A stretch of 64,000 nucleotides of DNA from Sciurus carolinensis. Lineage: Eukaryota > Chordata > Mammalia > Rodentia > Sciuridae. The DNA lies in the NCBI RefSeq assembly GCF_902686445.1, contig NC_062217.1, positions 82,727,258 to 82,791,257 of the forward strand, in the 5' to 3' direction. A model generated the notes under the pieces. The model was not told the DNA's origin. It saw only the letters and a program-made list of their open reading frames with translations, and made no database searches. Positions 42,900 through 56,690 of the stretch are shown here, piece by piece. How positions within the stretch are numbered: position 1 is the stretch's first letter; the number at the start of each line of letters is the position of its first letter. A program made the translations under genes and the position numbers.

Positions 42900-43990
42900 G
42901 GCCCTCACGCAGTCTATTTTCTGTAGACCTCTTTCAGGTGCTTGTGAAAAGCACTGGGAGCAGGGTGAGAGACCAGTTGGATCCCTCCTCAGTGTGCAGG
43001 CCTAGAGGAGGTACTTCAGGAGCTGGCAGAACCCTGACACTCTGCTCAGAGATGATGCGAGGAACAGAATCAGTATCAGGATATTTAAAAGAGCAGATAA
43101 TTACAATAGCTATCAGACAAATATTGAAATAACTCTTTTAAAGAATATCATCTCTAGTACTTAAAAAAAAAGTTAATGTGGCTAAGATGAGGAACATGTG
43201 TGAACAGATAGGGAGGAGAGAAGGAAACTGATTTAGTCAAATGAAAATATAAGAAATGAAACCACAGTTCACATATGATCCATTCCCTTGTAGCATTTTT
43301 GATATGTTAGAATTCTTTTGAATCTTTAACAAGTGTGGCAGTGTCTATAGCTATACATTTGACACAGCTGATGAAAGAAGCATTGAACTTACAGACAGGC
43401 CAATAGAAATTACCCCATTGGAAATACAGAGGGTGAAAAGGAGTAGATGATTAAAGAGGAAAACAAAACAGTATCTAAGAACTTTGGGGCAATATCAAAC
43501 AGTGTTACATATAAGCAATTTGGATCAGAAAGGAGAAGAGAGAGAGAATAAGTTGGAAGAAGTATTTGAAGGAATAGTAGCTGATAATTTTCCAAAAATA
43601 ATAAAAATCAAACCAGAGATCCAAGAAACTTCAAGAAACCAAGCAAGATAAATGACAAAAATAATATACATTGTGATCAAATTGTTGGAAACCAAATAAA
43701 AAGAAAACACCTTGAAGGCAATCTGAGAAAAAAAAAAAAGACATTACAAACATATCTAAGAATTATTGTCAACATCTCTTCAGACTATGCAGTTCCAAAC
43801 TATCTACTCCCATTGCATGAAATATATTTGATTAAAATATCAGAAGCATAACATTTTTTGATTAGTACCAATCTTTTAGAAAATGCAAACTGGAGCCTGC
43901 AGATGAAAAACTGACTCATTATTTGAAAATCAGTGGTACTGAAGGTGAAAAAATATTTTTTTAAAAATGAGTTAATGACCACATTTTGTA
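42900..43990 (+). mobile_element. ancient L1/HAL1-type ORF1 region, sense orientation
   Basis: The plus strand carries a decayed A-rich coding-like stretch. Landmarks such as 'gacaggccaatagaaat', 'gaagtatttgaaggaatagt' and 'gatccaagaaacttcaagaa' resemble the ORF1/5' region of old L1 or HAL1 elements. No frame longer than about 80 codons remains. Boundaries are uncertain, and the upstream part (42560-42900) may belong to the same element. Confidence 0.6.
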
Positions 43991-44143
43991 GCAAATATTG
44001 AAATATGGAATGTAGACTAATTAAATTAGTTTTCCTTTTTTTTTTCAAAAACCTTAATCACCAGTTTAGAGAAAGTTATCCTCCTTTAAAACTTGGCAAT
44101 TTGAGGAGGTGCATATGTTTAGTTAAAAACATGTGGCTATTTT

Positions 44144-44330
44144 AGCCAGGTGCTGGGGTACACACTCGTATTTCGAGCCACTCAGGAGGCTGAAGGAGGA
44201 TGATCTCAGGTTTGAGGCCAGCCTCTGCAATTTAGTGAGACCCTGTCTCAAAATAAAAAGAACTGGGATTAGCTCAGTGGTAAAGTACCCCCTTGGGTTC
44301 AATCCCCAGTACTTGAAAAAAAAAAAAAAT
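44144..44330 (+). mobile_element. B4-type composite SINE
   Basis: Head and ID-like tail both clear, with an A-tail to 44330. Flanks at 44131-44143 and 44333-44345 match at 11 of 13 bases (ATGTGGCTATTTT and GTGTGACTATTTT). Confidence 0.82.
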
Positions 44331-46279
44331 TAGTGTGACTATTTTATAAATAAAAAGAAATGTAACATGTAAACAACAAACTGTGAAAGTACATTCCTTA
44401 TTTGGAACCAGTTAGGTGCTAAAGAAAGAGAGCTGTTTAGCTATCATTCCTTTCTCCAAAGAATTTATAAATCTAAAACAGACTATATTTACAGAATATG
44501 TAGACGGAATAATAAAATGTAAATTAAGTTTGTCAGTCAATGATTACTGTATTGTATTAGATGGTAGTAATAGTAGCACCAGCTACCTTTTTTTTTCAGC
44601 TTCTACTCTATGTTAAATTTGAGTTTTTAAAATATATTATCTTGTTTGATTCTCATCTAATCCCATGAAAAGATAATATTAGCATTTTGCAGATGAGGAG
44701 ATATAGATTAGAGAAGTTCGGTAAATTGCCCAACACGAAGCCACTAAGCTGGTAAGTAGTCAGGTTTAGTTTTGTCTGGCTTCAGAATCTATACTCTTTC
44801 CTTTATGTTGCAGTGAAGCACAGTAATGGGTTTCACATCCAGACAGTGTTGGCTTTGAGGCAGACCATAGTATCAGTTCTACACTGACAGGTCTAAGAAG
44901 GGGTCATGGAAATATTTCTGGATGATGGGAAGAGACCATTTCAGTGGTCTAAGGTCTGTCATCCTTAATAGACCCTAAAGTGCTCTCCAGACCTGACATT
45001 TTTGTATATTCTTTAATGTAATTATTTAATATGAACTTTATTCTTGGTTTACAGCATTCCTAATATGCTAGTAGGATTTTAAAAAATCTTTAATAAGTAT
45101 GGCAGTATCCAGATTGTAAGAACTAAGCAATTATTTGTAATTATATTTAAATTTAGAGATGAGTGGTAAGCGGGTATTTTCTCTCTTGGTAATTATCAAA
45201 ATTGAAGTAGAATCTGGTAAAACATGCAACTGATTATGTGGTGATAATTATTTCTAATTCCACAGACTTTGGTAAATTTTCATTTTAATGAATGCTGTAT
45301 TATCCAAGGTTCTAGTGTTTAAAATTTATTTTCATTTATATCTAGTTGCTTATTACCTGTAATCTGAGATGTGATCATTTTCTGTTTCTTCAGTATATAT
45401 CATATGTGAGAATCTTGAGTTTAGGAGACAATACGAAACATCTGCACTATTCTATAGATATAACCACTTTTGGAATTATAGCCTGAATTAATTCAATGTT
45501 GGTTATCATGACTTATTGATAAAATGAAATTTGCAGAAAAATATTTTAACCAGGAATCTTTTCTAATTTGAATCTTTTTTAAACTTCTAATATTGTTTAT
45601 TTACTAATAATTTAAAAAATTTGCATAAAACTTAAATCAGTTCATTATTTAAGTTGATTTTGTTTTAAATCTATTATTCTTTTATTTTAAAAATGAAATA
45701 TTTTCTAAGAAAATAAGTGTATAATTCTTGCTTCATGAGCTGAAATATGTTTATTCCAGCCAACTAACAACCAAACTAGATTTTTAAAAAAGAATTTTTA
45801 GAATTAGAGCCAGCTTGAATTAATTTTCAATTTACACTGCACTTCATATAAATGTATCATTTAAGATGTGGTTAGATTGGTTAATGATTCTGTCTGAGTA
45901 CTAGGATTTCACTTCTATCCATTTAAAAATATTTTTTGATAAATGTTCTTTGTACGTACTACAATATGTATACTAGACCTTAGACACATAACTTTTAGAC
46001 TTATTTGTTTTTTATATTTTACATTTTGAACTAATTATAGATACAAGACAGGCCCCCATATCCCTTCAATCAGTAACATTTTATTTAACCCCATGTGGGT
46101 TTTTTTAAAACATAATTTTTGACAAACTGTTTTTAGTTGTCCTTGTGCTTGTATGTGTTCTTCTTTACGTATTTTATTTTATTGCAAACCTGGCAAGGAA
46201 GGGATGAAACCTCACTGAATTTGTCCTGGAATGTTTGCCCTTTCTATAAAGTTTGAACCTTGAGGATGTTGGCTTCCAA

Positions 46280-47100
46280 ATAAATGAGCTACTTCAGAAC
46301 GGAAAGGGGAATGTTGCGTTTGGCTTGTGAGCTAAGACTTGGCATTTCCGGTAATTGTCTACAGAGCAAAGAGCTGAGCCTTTCAGGAGGGCCGAGTGCA
46401 GCTGTGGGCCAAGCAGCTGTCCTGCCTGCTCTCCCCTCCTGGGTCCATACTCCTGCTCAGCAGGACACCTTTCCATGGCCTTTCTACTTCTCCCTCTCTT
46501 CACCCACCTCTGGTGGCCCCCTCCCTGACCAGGGCCTTCAGCAGGCAGCTCAGTAATGCCAAAGCACACCCCAGTGCAAAGAGGTGTCGTGGCAGTGTAT
46601 TGCTCTGTGACATCTTGCACAATTTTGCCTCATCTCTTTAACCCTTTGGACTCCCACTCCCTCCAGCCACTTCCTCTCTGGGCTCAAGGAGAGTTCCACC
46701 TGCAGGGGGACCTTCTGGGTCTCCTCCCACTTGCTCTTCTGGCTGAACTATTCTTTCCCCTGACATCTGTACTGCTTCCCTTCCTGCCTTCTTAGGCGCC
46801 CACCTCATGTTCTCATTGTCTCCTCTTTTCTACATCTTGAACTTTTTCTCGAACCAGCTTAAGCATTTCCTAACCCTAAACAAATTTTTCCTTCTCTCCC
46901 CAACCTTCCCACTGCTGCTGCTTCTCTCCCTCACTGTGCACTTCTCAGTCACTTCCAAAAACAGGTCAGGTGGTCTGTGTTCACCTTCTGTCTCTCCCCA
47001 TTGCTCCTCTTCAGCTCGTGGGAACCAAGCTTCTGCATCAGTATAGATGTTCTCACAGGATACCAAGTATCATCTGCTAAGGGGTTTTCCTGATCCACTT
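46280..47100. other. C-rich, GC-richer intronic stretch
   Basis: Compared with its AT-rich surroundings this stretch is rich in C and CT runs on the plus strand, so several frames stay open on both strands (up to 108 codons). None shows a recognisable domain and CpG is not concentrated. It continues into L2-like DNA (about 47100-47600, 'cccagtggtttcccatgcag'). Confidence 0.5.
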
Positions 47101-48339
47101 CTGCCTTCATCCTGGTCCCTATCTACTTTGCAGCCAGAGGAATTTTAGAACACAAAATTGACCCCATGAAATCTTTACTTAAAATTCCCCAGTGGTTTCC
47201 CATGCAGTGATGCCTGAGGGTGGAGCCCTGGCTTCTTGGTTGGCTTGCCTGGGGGATGCTGAACTGCTCCATCTGGGCTCTCTCTTTCATTCTCTGGGCT
47301 CTTCTCCGCCTTCTTCCTCATTTCTTCCTTTTGGGTCTGTTGTTATTTCTTCTGCTTGGAATGCTTCTCTCTCTCCCCCACCATCCTTCTCTTATCCAGT
47401 TAACCCTATTCATTTTGCAGTGTTTTACTTCTGTCATTTCCTCAGTTGAGCCTTTTAAGGTCACATCTCTCATACTATCGTACACCATTTTACCTTCTCA
47501 GCACTCATTGTGGTCAGGAATTGAAATAGGTGCTTATGTGGAGAAGCTGGCCAAGAAGCTCTTGGGCAGGTACCCTCTCTATTGTTCATCATTTTTGGTC
47601 CCTCATGCCTAATATAGTAGTGCTAATAGTGATCTTTATGGCTGTTAGTTAAATGAGAAACTGTCATCCTTTCACGTATACTTGTGTTATGAAAATAAAA
47701 CTGTTAAAACTTCGTAAAACATGAAACATCTCCTAGGTGTAGCATGAATCCTGTCAACATAAGCTGTCAGATAAAGTAAGGTTTAAAGAACCAATGTTTT
47801 GCTACAAGCAGTTGGCAGGTGTGACTTAATTAAATCTTGACTTTAAAAAATTCTCATTGAGAAAATTTTTCTTTCATATCATGTAGGTACTTTTGGTGTC
47901 AGAAAGCCCCAGGCCTTTGACCTGTACCACAGTTTATACTACATAACTTCTTTCAGTTTTTGTCTTAACTCTAAAATCATTTTTTCTTCCTGGTTTGCTT
48001 TTCTTATAGCCAAACGGAATGAGAACAGAAAAGGATGAAGATTTGGTCTGAGCCACCATCAGACCCTAAGTAGTCTTTAACTTTAGAAGTGAATCACTAA
48101 CAGTGATTCTTGTAGTCATCCATTCCTTCAGCCAACCTTTACTGAGTGGCTGCTGTGTGCTAGGCCCTGTTGTGAGCCCCAGGCATAGAGATGGCAATGA
48201 CTGGTTCCCAGTCCACAATGTGAGTCTACATTCTCATTCACAGGCCAATAATATAGACTGGACAACTAACTAGACTGCTGAGTCACCTGCCACCATAGGG
48301 GCTATTAACTTAAATTTAAAATAGAATTGTATTTACTTA

Positions 48340-48359
48340 ATTTACAATAGATTGTAAAT
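48340..48359. repeat. Small perfect hairpin
   Basis: ATTTACAAT and ATTGTAAAT separated by AG form a nine-pair inverted repeat in AT-rich intron. Confidence 0.8.
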
Positions 48360-49048
48360 AGAGTTGTATAAAGTGGTTGCTTCAATAAGCATCAATATTA
48401 ATGATTTTAAAGATTGAGTAAGTACTTATTCAGCTGCATTATTAGGTTATTTCCAAGAGGATGTTTATGTTACAGGATTAGGCCTAATTAGTATCACAGA
48501 GAAAACTCTAAGTTTTGTACTGAATGTCCAAGTTCTATAATTCCTTCAGGTTGGAAAAATAAGATTCCGCAATTCGTTATCATGCCAATTTGTCAGGATA
48601 TCAAGTCAACTTTAATACTGCTGGCACCATGGATTGTCGTGGATTATCATTATTTCTTGACATTTTAATCTTTTAGTCCAATAGTCAGTTATTCTGTGCA
48701 CTTAAGAGTCAAGAGAGCACTTGAACAGACACTCATTGGAAACAAAGGAACAGAAAAAGTATCCCCTTGGGGTTTTAAATAGATTGTAAAGATCTGTGCC
48801 AATATTGTTGCTCCCTATAATCCTGCTTTTTCATGTGCAAACCCTTATTTGACAGTTGAAATTAAATGGAATGTCTTCATCTGTGTCATCATCTGAAATA
48901 TTTAAAAGTTATTTGAAAACTATAATGAGATTCTGTTATTCATTTTTTGATTCAATGTTATTTTTAAACTTTACTGACTCAAAAGTATACATAATACAAT
49001 AACTTGTCAAGCAGTTTACTTACATGTATCTTCTTTTATTTTATTAAG

Positions 49049-49123
49049 CCATTGCCAAAAAATATGGTGTCTCGGCTCTGTGAATCTAAGAAAGTTTGTG
49101 CTGCTGCTGATATGCAACTTCAG
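49049..49123 (+). CDS. MIPEP: MIPEP exon (eighth in window)
   Basis: The 25-codon exon, phase 0 at both ends, encodes [20 protein letters not shown] and then DMQLQ. The acceptor is TTATTAAG ending at 49048 and the donor is GTGTGT at 49124. The pattern of a P-P-pair, a Met-x-x-Leu turn and an alternating helix belongs to the helical part downstream of the zinc site in family M3. It is separated from the previous exon by 18.4 kb of intron. Skipping it would keep the frame. Confidence 0.96.
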
Positions 49124-49830
49124 GTGTGTATGCAACTTTGTTCCAAAGTTTTCCAGAGTCATTATCCCCTATAAATATAGAACTTTAAATTCTTGCCAGT
49201 GCTACATATTTATTATAATAATTATGCTTCTAAAACATCTTTCATCTGAGTTCAAAGAACTTGGCCAAAATTGACTCTTCAATCCTCACACTGTCCTTAC
49301 AAGGTAGATGTTACATAAGGTTATTTTCCATTTTTAGCTTGAAAATCAAAGCCTAGAAGAGCTACATAACTTCTAAATCAGACATTTCAATAGCTAAGTT
49401 AGGACTGAAACCCAGTCATATATATTCTTACTAATTTGGTATCTTTTTCTAAAATTGGTGGTTTTAGATGGGAAATTTAAACTGTAATTGTTACTTTTAG
49501 ATAATATTCAAAACTAACTTTCCAGGTTCCTGGATGAAGACAAGAAAAATTTTATGTACCATGTGGATGCCAGGTCTGCATGATACTAGATGTTTAGATA
49601 TTTGTTACTACTGAGATTGATTACGGAGTTCTTATTCTTTTCATGAGATCTTGAGAGTTGTGTCAACATAGCCTAAACCCTCATCTTTCATCTTACACAA
49701 TATTAACTTTATAATGATCTACTTGCCTGTTTAAGAGTGAAACAACTATTTGTTTTGTAGTTTTATAAAATTTAGTGCTAGAAAGTAATGAGTGAGCTCT
49801 GTTTTTGTTGTACCTTAAAATATATATTTC

Positions 49831-49927
49831 AGGGCCATGGGTGTAGCTCAGTAGTAAAGGACTTGCACAAATGGTAGAGCATACACAAGGCCCTGGGTTG
49901 GATCCCTAGCACTACAGAAAAATAAAG
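49831..49927 (+). mobile_element. ID SINE with internal duplication
   Basis: ID body with a partially repeated 'gtagagcat'-type segment in the middle, ending in an A-rich tail that runs straight into the AT/AC microsatellite. Confidence 0.75.
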
Positions 49928-49928
49928 C

Positions 49929-49932
49929 ATAC

Positions 49933-49979
<47 letters not shown>

Positions 49980-50018
49980 TACACACACACACATACATAC
50001 ATACATACATATATATTT

Positions 50019-50058
<40 letters not shown>
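49929..50058. repeat. Compound AT/AC/ATAC microsatellite
   Basis: AT repeat, then AC, ATAC and AT blocks with a short interruption near 50016-50030. It begins at the tail of an ID SINE. AT blocks on both sides are self-complementary. Confidence 0.95.
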
Positions 50059-50061
<3 letters not shown>

Positions 50062-52027
50062 GCAGTAGACAAAGCCATGAATTTATATTTGACTGAGAGT
50101 ATTCAGTGTCCATACTTGTCAATATAATTAAAAAGGATTTTTAAATTATTTTAAAAAATTAATTAATATTACTTGGCAAAAGCCTTATGATTTGCTGGTA
50201 TTTATATTAGGAGACCTGCCTTTTAGAATTCTGTGTTATGGCTTTCTTTTTGAATAGTTGTTCTAATGATTTTCCTTTAAGATGAAAAAAACAATCTTTC
50301 CTTTCTCCCACTCTCCAAAAAGAAAGCCAGAGACAGAGAAAGAGAGGGAAATTCTTGCCAGTGGAGATGCTTATATCTAGTTTTCACATTATGCTTATAA
50401 TGTGGAGACAAACAAGGATGGAAAGGAAGCAAATCACCTTTCTAAAGGAGAATACACAGTGTTTTAAAAATTGTGAATTTTTAAAAATCATGCATTATTT
50501 TAAAAATAGGCTCTTTATTTTCCCATGGCTCTAAGGTTCTTGGTTTTAGGATGCATAGGCTGCTTGGTGGGTGATTGACTGATGTTTTTAGAATTATTTG
50601 GCTTATCAGCAAATCAGCATGAAATAATTCACATTTATTTTGCTGAGTTTGAACTATAAAGTTGAAAAAGGTATTCTGTGTTTATATCATTTGTTAAAGG
50701 CATAACTGAAGAAATGAAACTCTTACATTATGAGTTGTTTATAGATTGAGGCAGAAAACCACCTCAGTTCAGGTTAGAATTAAGTTTTAATTCCTAATAA
50801 TTTACTCAGAGTATAGGCAAGACATAGATGAGTAATGTTGGCTTCTTTAATTATTTTTATTCATTGTTACTCATTATAGAATATAGAATTGAAAGAGCTG
50901 TTTTTAGCTATATGTTTAGATTACCAGTTAGAGGAAAGCAATATTTATATTTAGGAAATGTCTATATTTTTCTAGGGAAGGTTTAAACTTGGCTTTATAA
51001 TTTAGAACCATAATTCTATATCTAGATGAAGCCAGAAGCTAGAGGTCATTTAAATTTTTTCTTTTATCCAGACTAATCCTCAGTTCTTTCAAGTCAACAG
51101 CTGCACATTCTCTGCAAATTCCACTTCTGAATCAGAAAGATACATATCAGAGGCATAATTGCATGTCAAAGTTTTTCCTTTAAATAAAGCATTTTCGCCT
51201 TTCTTGTATCAGGTAAATTCCGTACCATGTTAATATTGAAGTGAAATGTTGGCAGCAAAAACACCCTTTATCTTTACTTTGGTTTTTTCCATGCAAAATT
51301 TAGTTTTCCGAACTTTGTAAACAGAGTTCATATTCAGATTTTCTGTGATGTTTTATTCTCCTATTAAGTTTCAGTGACCTATGTCCTCTATACAGAGGTG
51401 AATGATCCTATTCTCCTGGTCCTACATTGAGCCAGGATTGCCCCACATGGCAGCTGTTTCCTTCATACTTCTGATACCAGGGGTGCAGTCTCCTGTGATC
51501 CTCACTCCAGATTCCAACAGCTGCATCAGGATTCTTTATAATACCTGTACTCACCAGGTGCTAGATGGCTATGTCTACCACCTTCACCCCACCTACTTAA
51601 TGTTCCTTCATTTCCAGTCACAAAACTAAGGTTCTGATCATTTCACTTCTCCTCTTTGAGATTGATCTGGACTTTAGAAAGAAACCAAACAGAATTTGTT
51701 AGATCTAGGGTGTCACAAATTGTCACTCTTTTTCTTTCTTTTTCTTCATATATCTGACTTCATATATATTGACAAAGTTTCAGTTTTGTGACCACAAATT
51801 TAACTTTCTACATTTTACATAAAGGGTGCCTGTGGATAAGTTTCAAATTTTTTTAATATCCTTAATCATGGAAAGGATAAGAGCATTTCTTTTAATCTTT
51901 GACATGGTCATAACTGTGGTACAGAGTGCATCTCAAATCATATACGTATATATTTGTGAACATTTTCAACTATGGTTTATACTTATTATTCTCGTACTTT
52001 TTGTGACATCTTTGGTTGGCTCTATCT

Positions 52028-54595
52028 TTTTTTTTTTATTTTTCACATTTTTTATTGATATATTATAGTTATACATAATGATGGGACTCATTGTTATATA
52101 TTTGTACATGCACACGATATAACAATATAATTTGACCAGTATCACTCCCCAGCACTTCACCCCTCCCTCCCTACCTCTCATCCCCTGGACCCTTTCCTTT
52201 GGTTTTCATGAGATTCCACCCCCACTTCCCTTTCTTTTCTTTTTTCCTCTCCAGCCTCTGCATATGAGAGAAAACATATGACCCTTGACCTTCTGAGTTT
52301 AGCTTATTTCACTTAACATAATGTTCTCTAGTTCCATCCATTTTCCTGCAAATTGCATAATTTCATTTTTCTTTATGGCTTAATGAAACTCCATTGTGTA
52401 TGTATACCACATTTTTTAAAACCGTTTATGCATTAATGGACACCTATACTGGTTTCATAGTGTGACTATTGTGAATTATGCTGCTATAAACATGGGTATA
52501 CACGTTTCACTGTAGTATGATGACTTTAAATCTTTAGGATAAATACCAAGGAGCTGTATAGCTGGGTCATTTGGTGGTTCTATTCCTAGTCTTTTTAGGC
52601 ACCTCCATACTGATTTCCATCATGGTTGTACTAATTTATACTCTCACCAACAGTGTAAAAAGTGTTCCTTTTCTCCATATTCTCTTCAGCATTTATTATT
52701 ATTTGCATTCTTAGTGACTGGTATGAAATGAAATTTCAGTGTAGTCTTGATTTTCATTTCCCTAATTGCTAATGATGTTGAACATTTTTCATATATTTGT
52801 TGGCTGTTTGTATTTCTTCTTTTGAGATGTGTTTGTTTAATTATTTACCCATTCATTATTTGGGTAATTAATTTTCGTGGTGTTAAGTTTTTTGAGTTTT
52901 ATATATTGTAGATATTAATCCTCTGTCAGAAGAATAGCTAGCAAAGATTTTCTCCTAGTCTATGTGTTCTTTCTTCACATTCTTAATTCTTTCCTTTGCT
53001 GTGCAGAAGCTTTTAAATTTGTTACTGTACCATTTATTAACTCTTGGCATTATTTCCTGAGCTTTAGGGGGCCTATTGAAAAAGTCATTGCTTGTGCCTA
53101 TAGCTGGAATGTTAACCCTACATTTTCTTTTAGGAGTTGCATAGCTTCTGATCTAATTCCTGTGTTTTTGATTCATTTTGAGTTGATTTTTGTGCAGGGT
53201 GAGAGATAAGGGTCTAGTTTCATTCTTATACCATGGGTAACCGTATTTCCCAGCACCATCAAAATGTGACTATCTTTTCTCTAATGTATGTTTTTGGCAC
53301 CTTTGTCAAGGATCAGATGACCATAGATGTGTGGGTTTGTCTCTGTGTCTCTTATTCTGTACTATCATTCTGTGTCTGTTTTTATGCCAGTGCATGCAGT
53401 TTTTGTTACTATTTCTCTGTAGTATAATTTAGTCGGGTATTGTGATGCCTCCAGCATTGCTTTGTTGGCTTAGGATTACTTTGACTATTCTGGGTCTTTT
53501 ATTCTTTCAAATGAATTTTAGGACTGTTTTTTCTAGTTCCTTGAAGAATGTCACTGGTATTTTGATGGGGATTGCATTGAATCTATATATTGTTTTTGAT
53601 AGTATAGTAATTTTAACAACATTAATTCTGCCTGTCCATGAACATGAGAGTGTCATTGGTATTTTGATGGGGATTTTATTGAATCTATATATTTTTTTGA
53701 TAGTACAGCAGTTTTAACAATGTTAATTCTCTATCAACAATGTTAATTCTCTTGTCTTTCCATTTTCTTTTGTCTTCTTCAGTTTCTTTCTTCAGTGTTC
53801 TATAGATTTCTTTGTAGAGGTCTTTCACCTGCTTTGTTAGATTTATTCCTAGGTTGGTTTTTGTTTGTTTGCTTGTTTCAGTTTTAGGCTATTGTGAATG
53901 GAATTTTTTTCTTGATTCTTTTTCAGCAGATTTATTGTTGGTGTATAGAAAAGCTATTGATTTTTGTATGTTGATTTTGTAACCTGCTACTTTGCCAAAT
54001 TTTTGTTTATTAGAAGTCTTTTGGTAAATTTTTTTTTTTTTGGATCTTCTACATATAGGATCATACTGCAAGCAGTGATTATTTGACTTTTTCCTTTCCT
54101 ATTTTTATCTCTTTTATTTTCATCTCTTGCCTTATTACTCTGATCAGAATTTCTAGCACTGTATTAAATAGCAGTAGTAGTCTTCCTTATCTTGTTCAGA
54201 TTTTAAAGGAAATGCTTTCAGTTTTTCTCTGTTTACTATGAGGTTGGCTTTGGGCTTTTCATATATAGCCTTTATGATATTAAGGTAGGTTATTTCTATC
54301 CCTGGTTTTATGAGTCTTTTTATCCGGAATGGGTACTGAATTCTTGAAGGCTTTCTCTGCATCTATTGAGATGACTAAGTGATTTTTGTTCTTAATTCTA
54401 TTTACGTGATGAATTACATTCATTGATTTGCCTATGAAACCATCCTTGCATCTCTGAAAGAAAATCAACTTAGTCATGATATATAATCTTAATATGTTGA
54501 ACACAATTTGCTAATATTTTATTATTTTTGCATCTAAGTTCATCAGGAATATTGATTGGTCTGTAATTTCCTTTCCTTTATGTGTCTTTTAGTCA
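52028..54595 (-). mobile_element. older L1, ORF2 3' half and 3' region
   Basis: Minus-strand L1 clearly more diverged than the copies at 7852 and 61150 but collinear with them. The 3' end starts at the T-rich 52028-52055. Short ORF2 remnants remain at 53889-54071, 54153-54362 and 54280-54504, including the KAFKNSVP and [13 protein letters not shown] blocks, with many frameshifts. An internal tandem duplication lies at 53550-53750. Homology fades near 54595, about 60 bases before the acceptor of the MIPEP exon at 54655. I see no clear target-site duplication. Confidence 0.85.
53550..53750. repeat. Tandem duplication within old L1
   Basis: 53550-53629 and 53652-53730 are diverged copies of the same ORF2 stretch, about 102 bases apart. 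A further 16-base partial repeat ends at 53750. Confidence 0.85.
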
Positions 54596-54654
54596 ATCCC
54601 ATCTTAAATATGAGGATGGACTACCAAAACTAATAGATATTTTTATCTGTCTAG

Positions 54655-54789
<135 letters not shown>

Positions 54790-56062
54790 TGATCCCTTGT
54801 GTGCTATTGAATGACTCTGCTGGTGTTTCTGTAGGCTGTGATCACCTTCCCCCTTGGAAGACTTGAAATCCCTGCATTCATGTTGATGTTTCTCATGGGA
54901 TGGATCATTTCTCATCCATCCCTGTCATTTAATCTCTATACATCCATTTACATGTCTTTATTGTTCTTCCTCTGGTGGTGTCTTTCCTCATTTGGGGGGA
55001 ATGTTGGTGTTAAAAAGGCCATTGAAGTTAGTCTATACCCTTCATTTTATTTTATTTCATTGATAATGAGAAAAACAGTGATATAAAGATGAACATGATT
55101 ATCAATCATTAATTGATTGCAAGAAAATTAACATTTATTGAGTACCTTATATTGTACCAGGGATTATAATGGATACTTTTTATCCTCTCAGTGGGTGCTC
55201 TATCAGGATAGAGAGTTAGATATTGTTACCTTTTATTGAGTGCTATATGTTAGATTCTACCTAATTTCTTTGGGAAAAGATCTACAACTTAACTCTCAAA
55301 CCAACCCTTGTATTAGGTAGTATTCCCATATTTGGTATTCATTCTGAGGCACATGCACATGGTCTTGTCTAGGATCATTTAGATAATAAATAATTATGTT
55401 GGAATTTAAAGCCAACTTCAGAATTGTTTTATTAAGCCAAGGTTCTTGTAGGGAAACTTGATATGTTACAAAGAAGATTGGCTGGTGTAGTTAGTTGTGT
55501 GCCTGAGTCTTACATTATCCAGGACTGTCTCAGTTGCAAGCAATAGAAACGCAAATCATTGGCTTAAGCAGAGGAGTGAGTTTATTGAATCTTGTAACTG
55601 GAAGATTCAGGAGTGTATCTGGTTCTAGCTAAACTTGTTGGAAATGTTTCTTTTTCCATTTGTCAGCTCTGTTCTTCTCTGAGTTCTTTGCGTTTTTAGG
55701 AAGGTTTCTCTGACTAGGTAATGTGATGGCTACCAGTAGTCTGGTTTATCTTCTTCTGACTTAGTTAGTCTAATAGCTAATTTAAAAGTACTCTATAAAC
55801 TTTAAAATGCAAAAGGAATGTCAACTGGCTTTATTTGTTGTAGAATTAGATACTAGAATATGTTGTTCTGAGGTTCAGTTAATCACTAAACTGGAATTGT
55901 CCAGTGAATTGTCAATTCCTAATACTCAAACATGCATGGGAATTTACCAGACAAGTAATGGGACATTTTATCTGTATAATATTCTTTATCAATAGTTTCT
56001 TATTAGAAGCTTAATCATCTCTAAATGTAGAATACTAGTCATACTAAATAACTTCTTTCTTT

Positions 56063-56350
56063 TTTATATTCTGGGTATTGAATTCAGTGGTACTTTACCA
56101 CTGAGCTATATCCCCAGTCTTTTTTATTTTTATTTTGAGACAGGGTCTTGCTAAGTTTCTGAGAGACTGGCCTCGAACTTGTGAACTCCTGCTTTAGCCT
56201 CTTCAGTTACTGGAATTATGGGCTTATATCACTGTGTCCAGCTCTTAATATCTTTTTTTTTTCTTTTTCTAATGATGCTAGGGATCAAAACCAGTGCCTT
56301 GCAAATGTTAAAGCATGAACTCTACCACCAAACTGTACTCTATTCCTAAC
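56063..56350 (-). mobile_element. B4-type SINE followed by an ID SINE
   Basis: A reversed B4-type composite (56063-56245) is followed directly by a T-run and a second reversed ID body (about 56250-56350). Both are diverged. Confidence 0.75.
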
Positions 56351-56690
56351 TACCTATTGTTGATCTTACATGTAATTTATTGTTTTAGTCCTGCAAACTA
56401 TTGAACTCTTGATTATCTGTATTATTGAAAAATTGTAGTGACAAAAATAATATAACAATTCACCCATGGAATACATTATATAAGAATTGCCTTGATTCTG
56501 CTAGCTTTTTCCTGTACAAAATACTTACTGATTTATGGACTTTTGGGCTTGTATGTTTTTGCTCACAACCTATATTCCACTTTGCTTATTTAAAATATCA
56601 ATGTGAGTTAAACTCCATGTGGTTAAAATATTAGCAATAAATAGTAAAGTTGTGGGAAGACCAAAAAGAAGAGAGATCTGGGAGGTATTC

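Larger units (their letters stand above)
49124..54654 (+). other. MIPEP: MIPEP intron, 5531 bases
   Basis: It holds a MIR-like piece (about 49280-49410), an ID SINE with an adjoining AT/AC microsatellite (49831-50060) and an old antisense L1 (52028-54595). The span 50065-52020 is AT-rich intron with nothing I can identify. Confidence 0.75.

Noticed and set aside
46284..47066. Overlapping open frames on both strands at higher GC
   Set aside because: No domain, no start context or splice pattern, and open frames on both strands are expected from the composition.
49829..50122. A frame of Tyr-Ile and Cys-Val repeats
   Set aside because: A translation of the AT/AC microsatellite.
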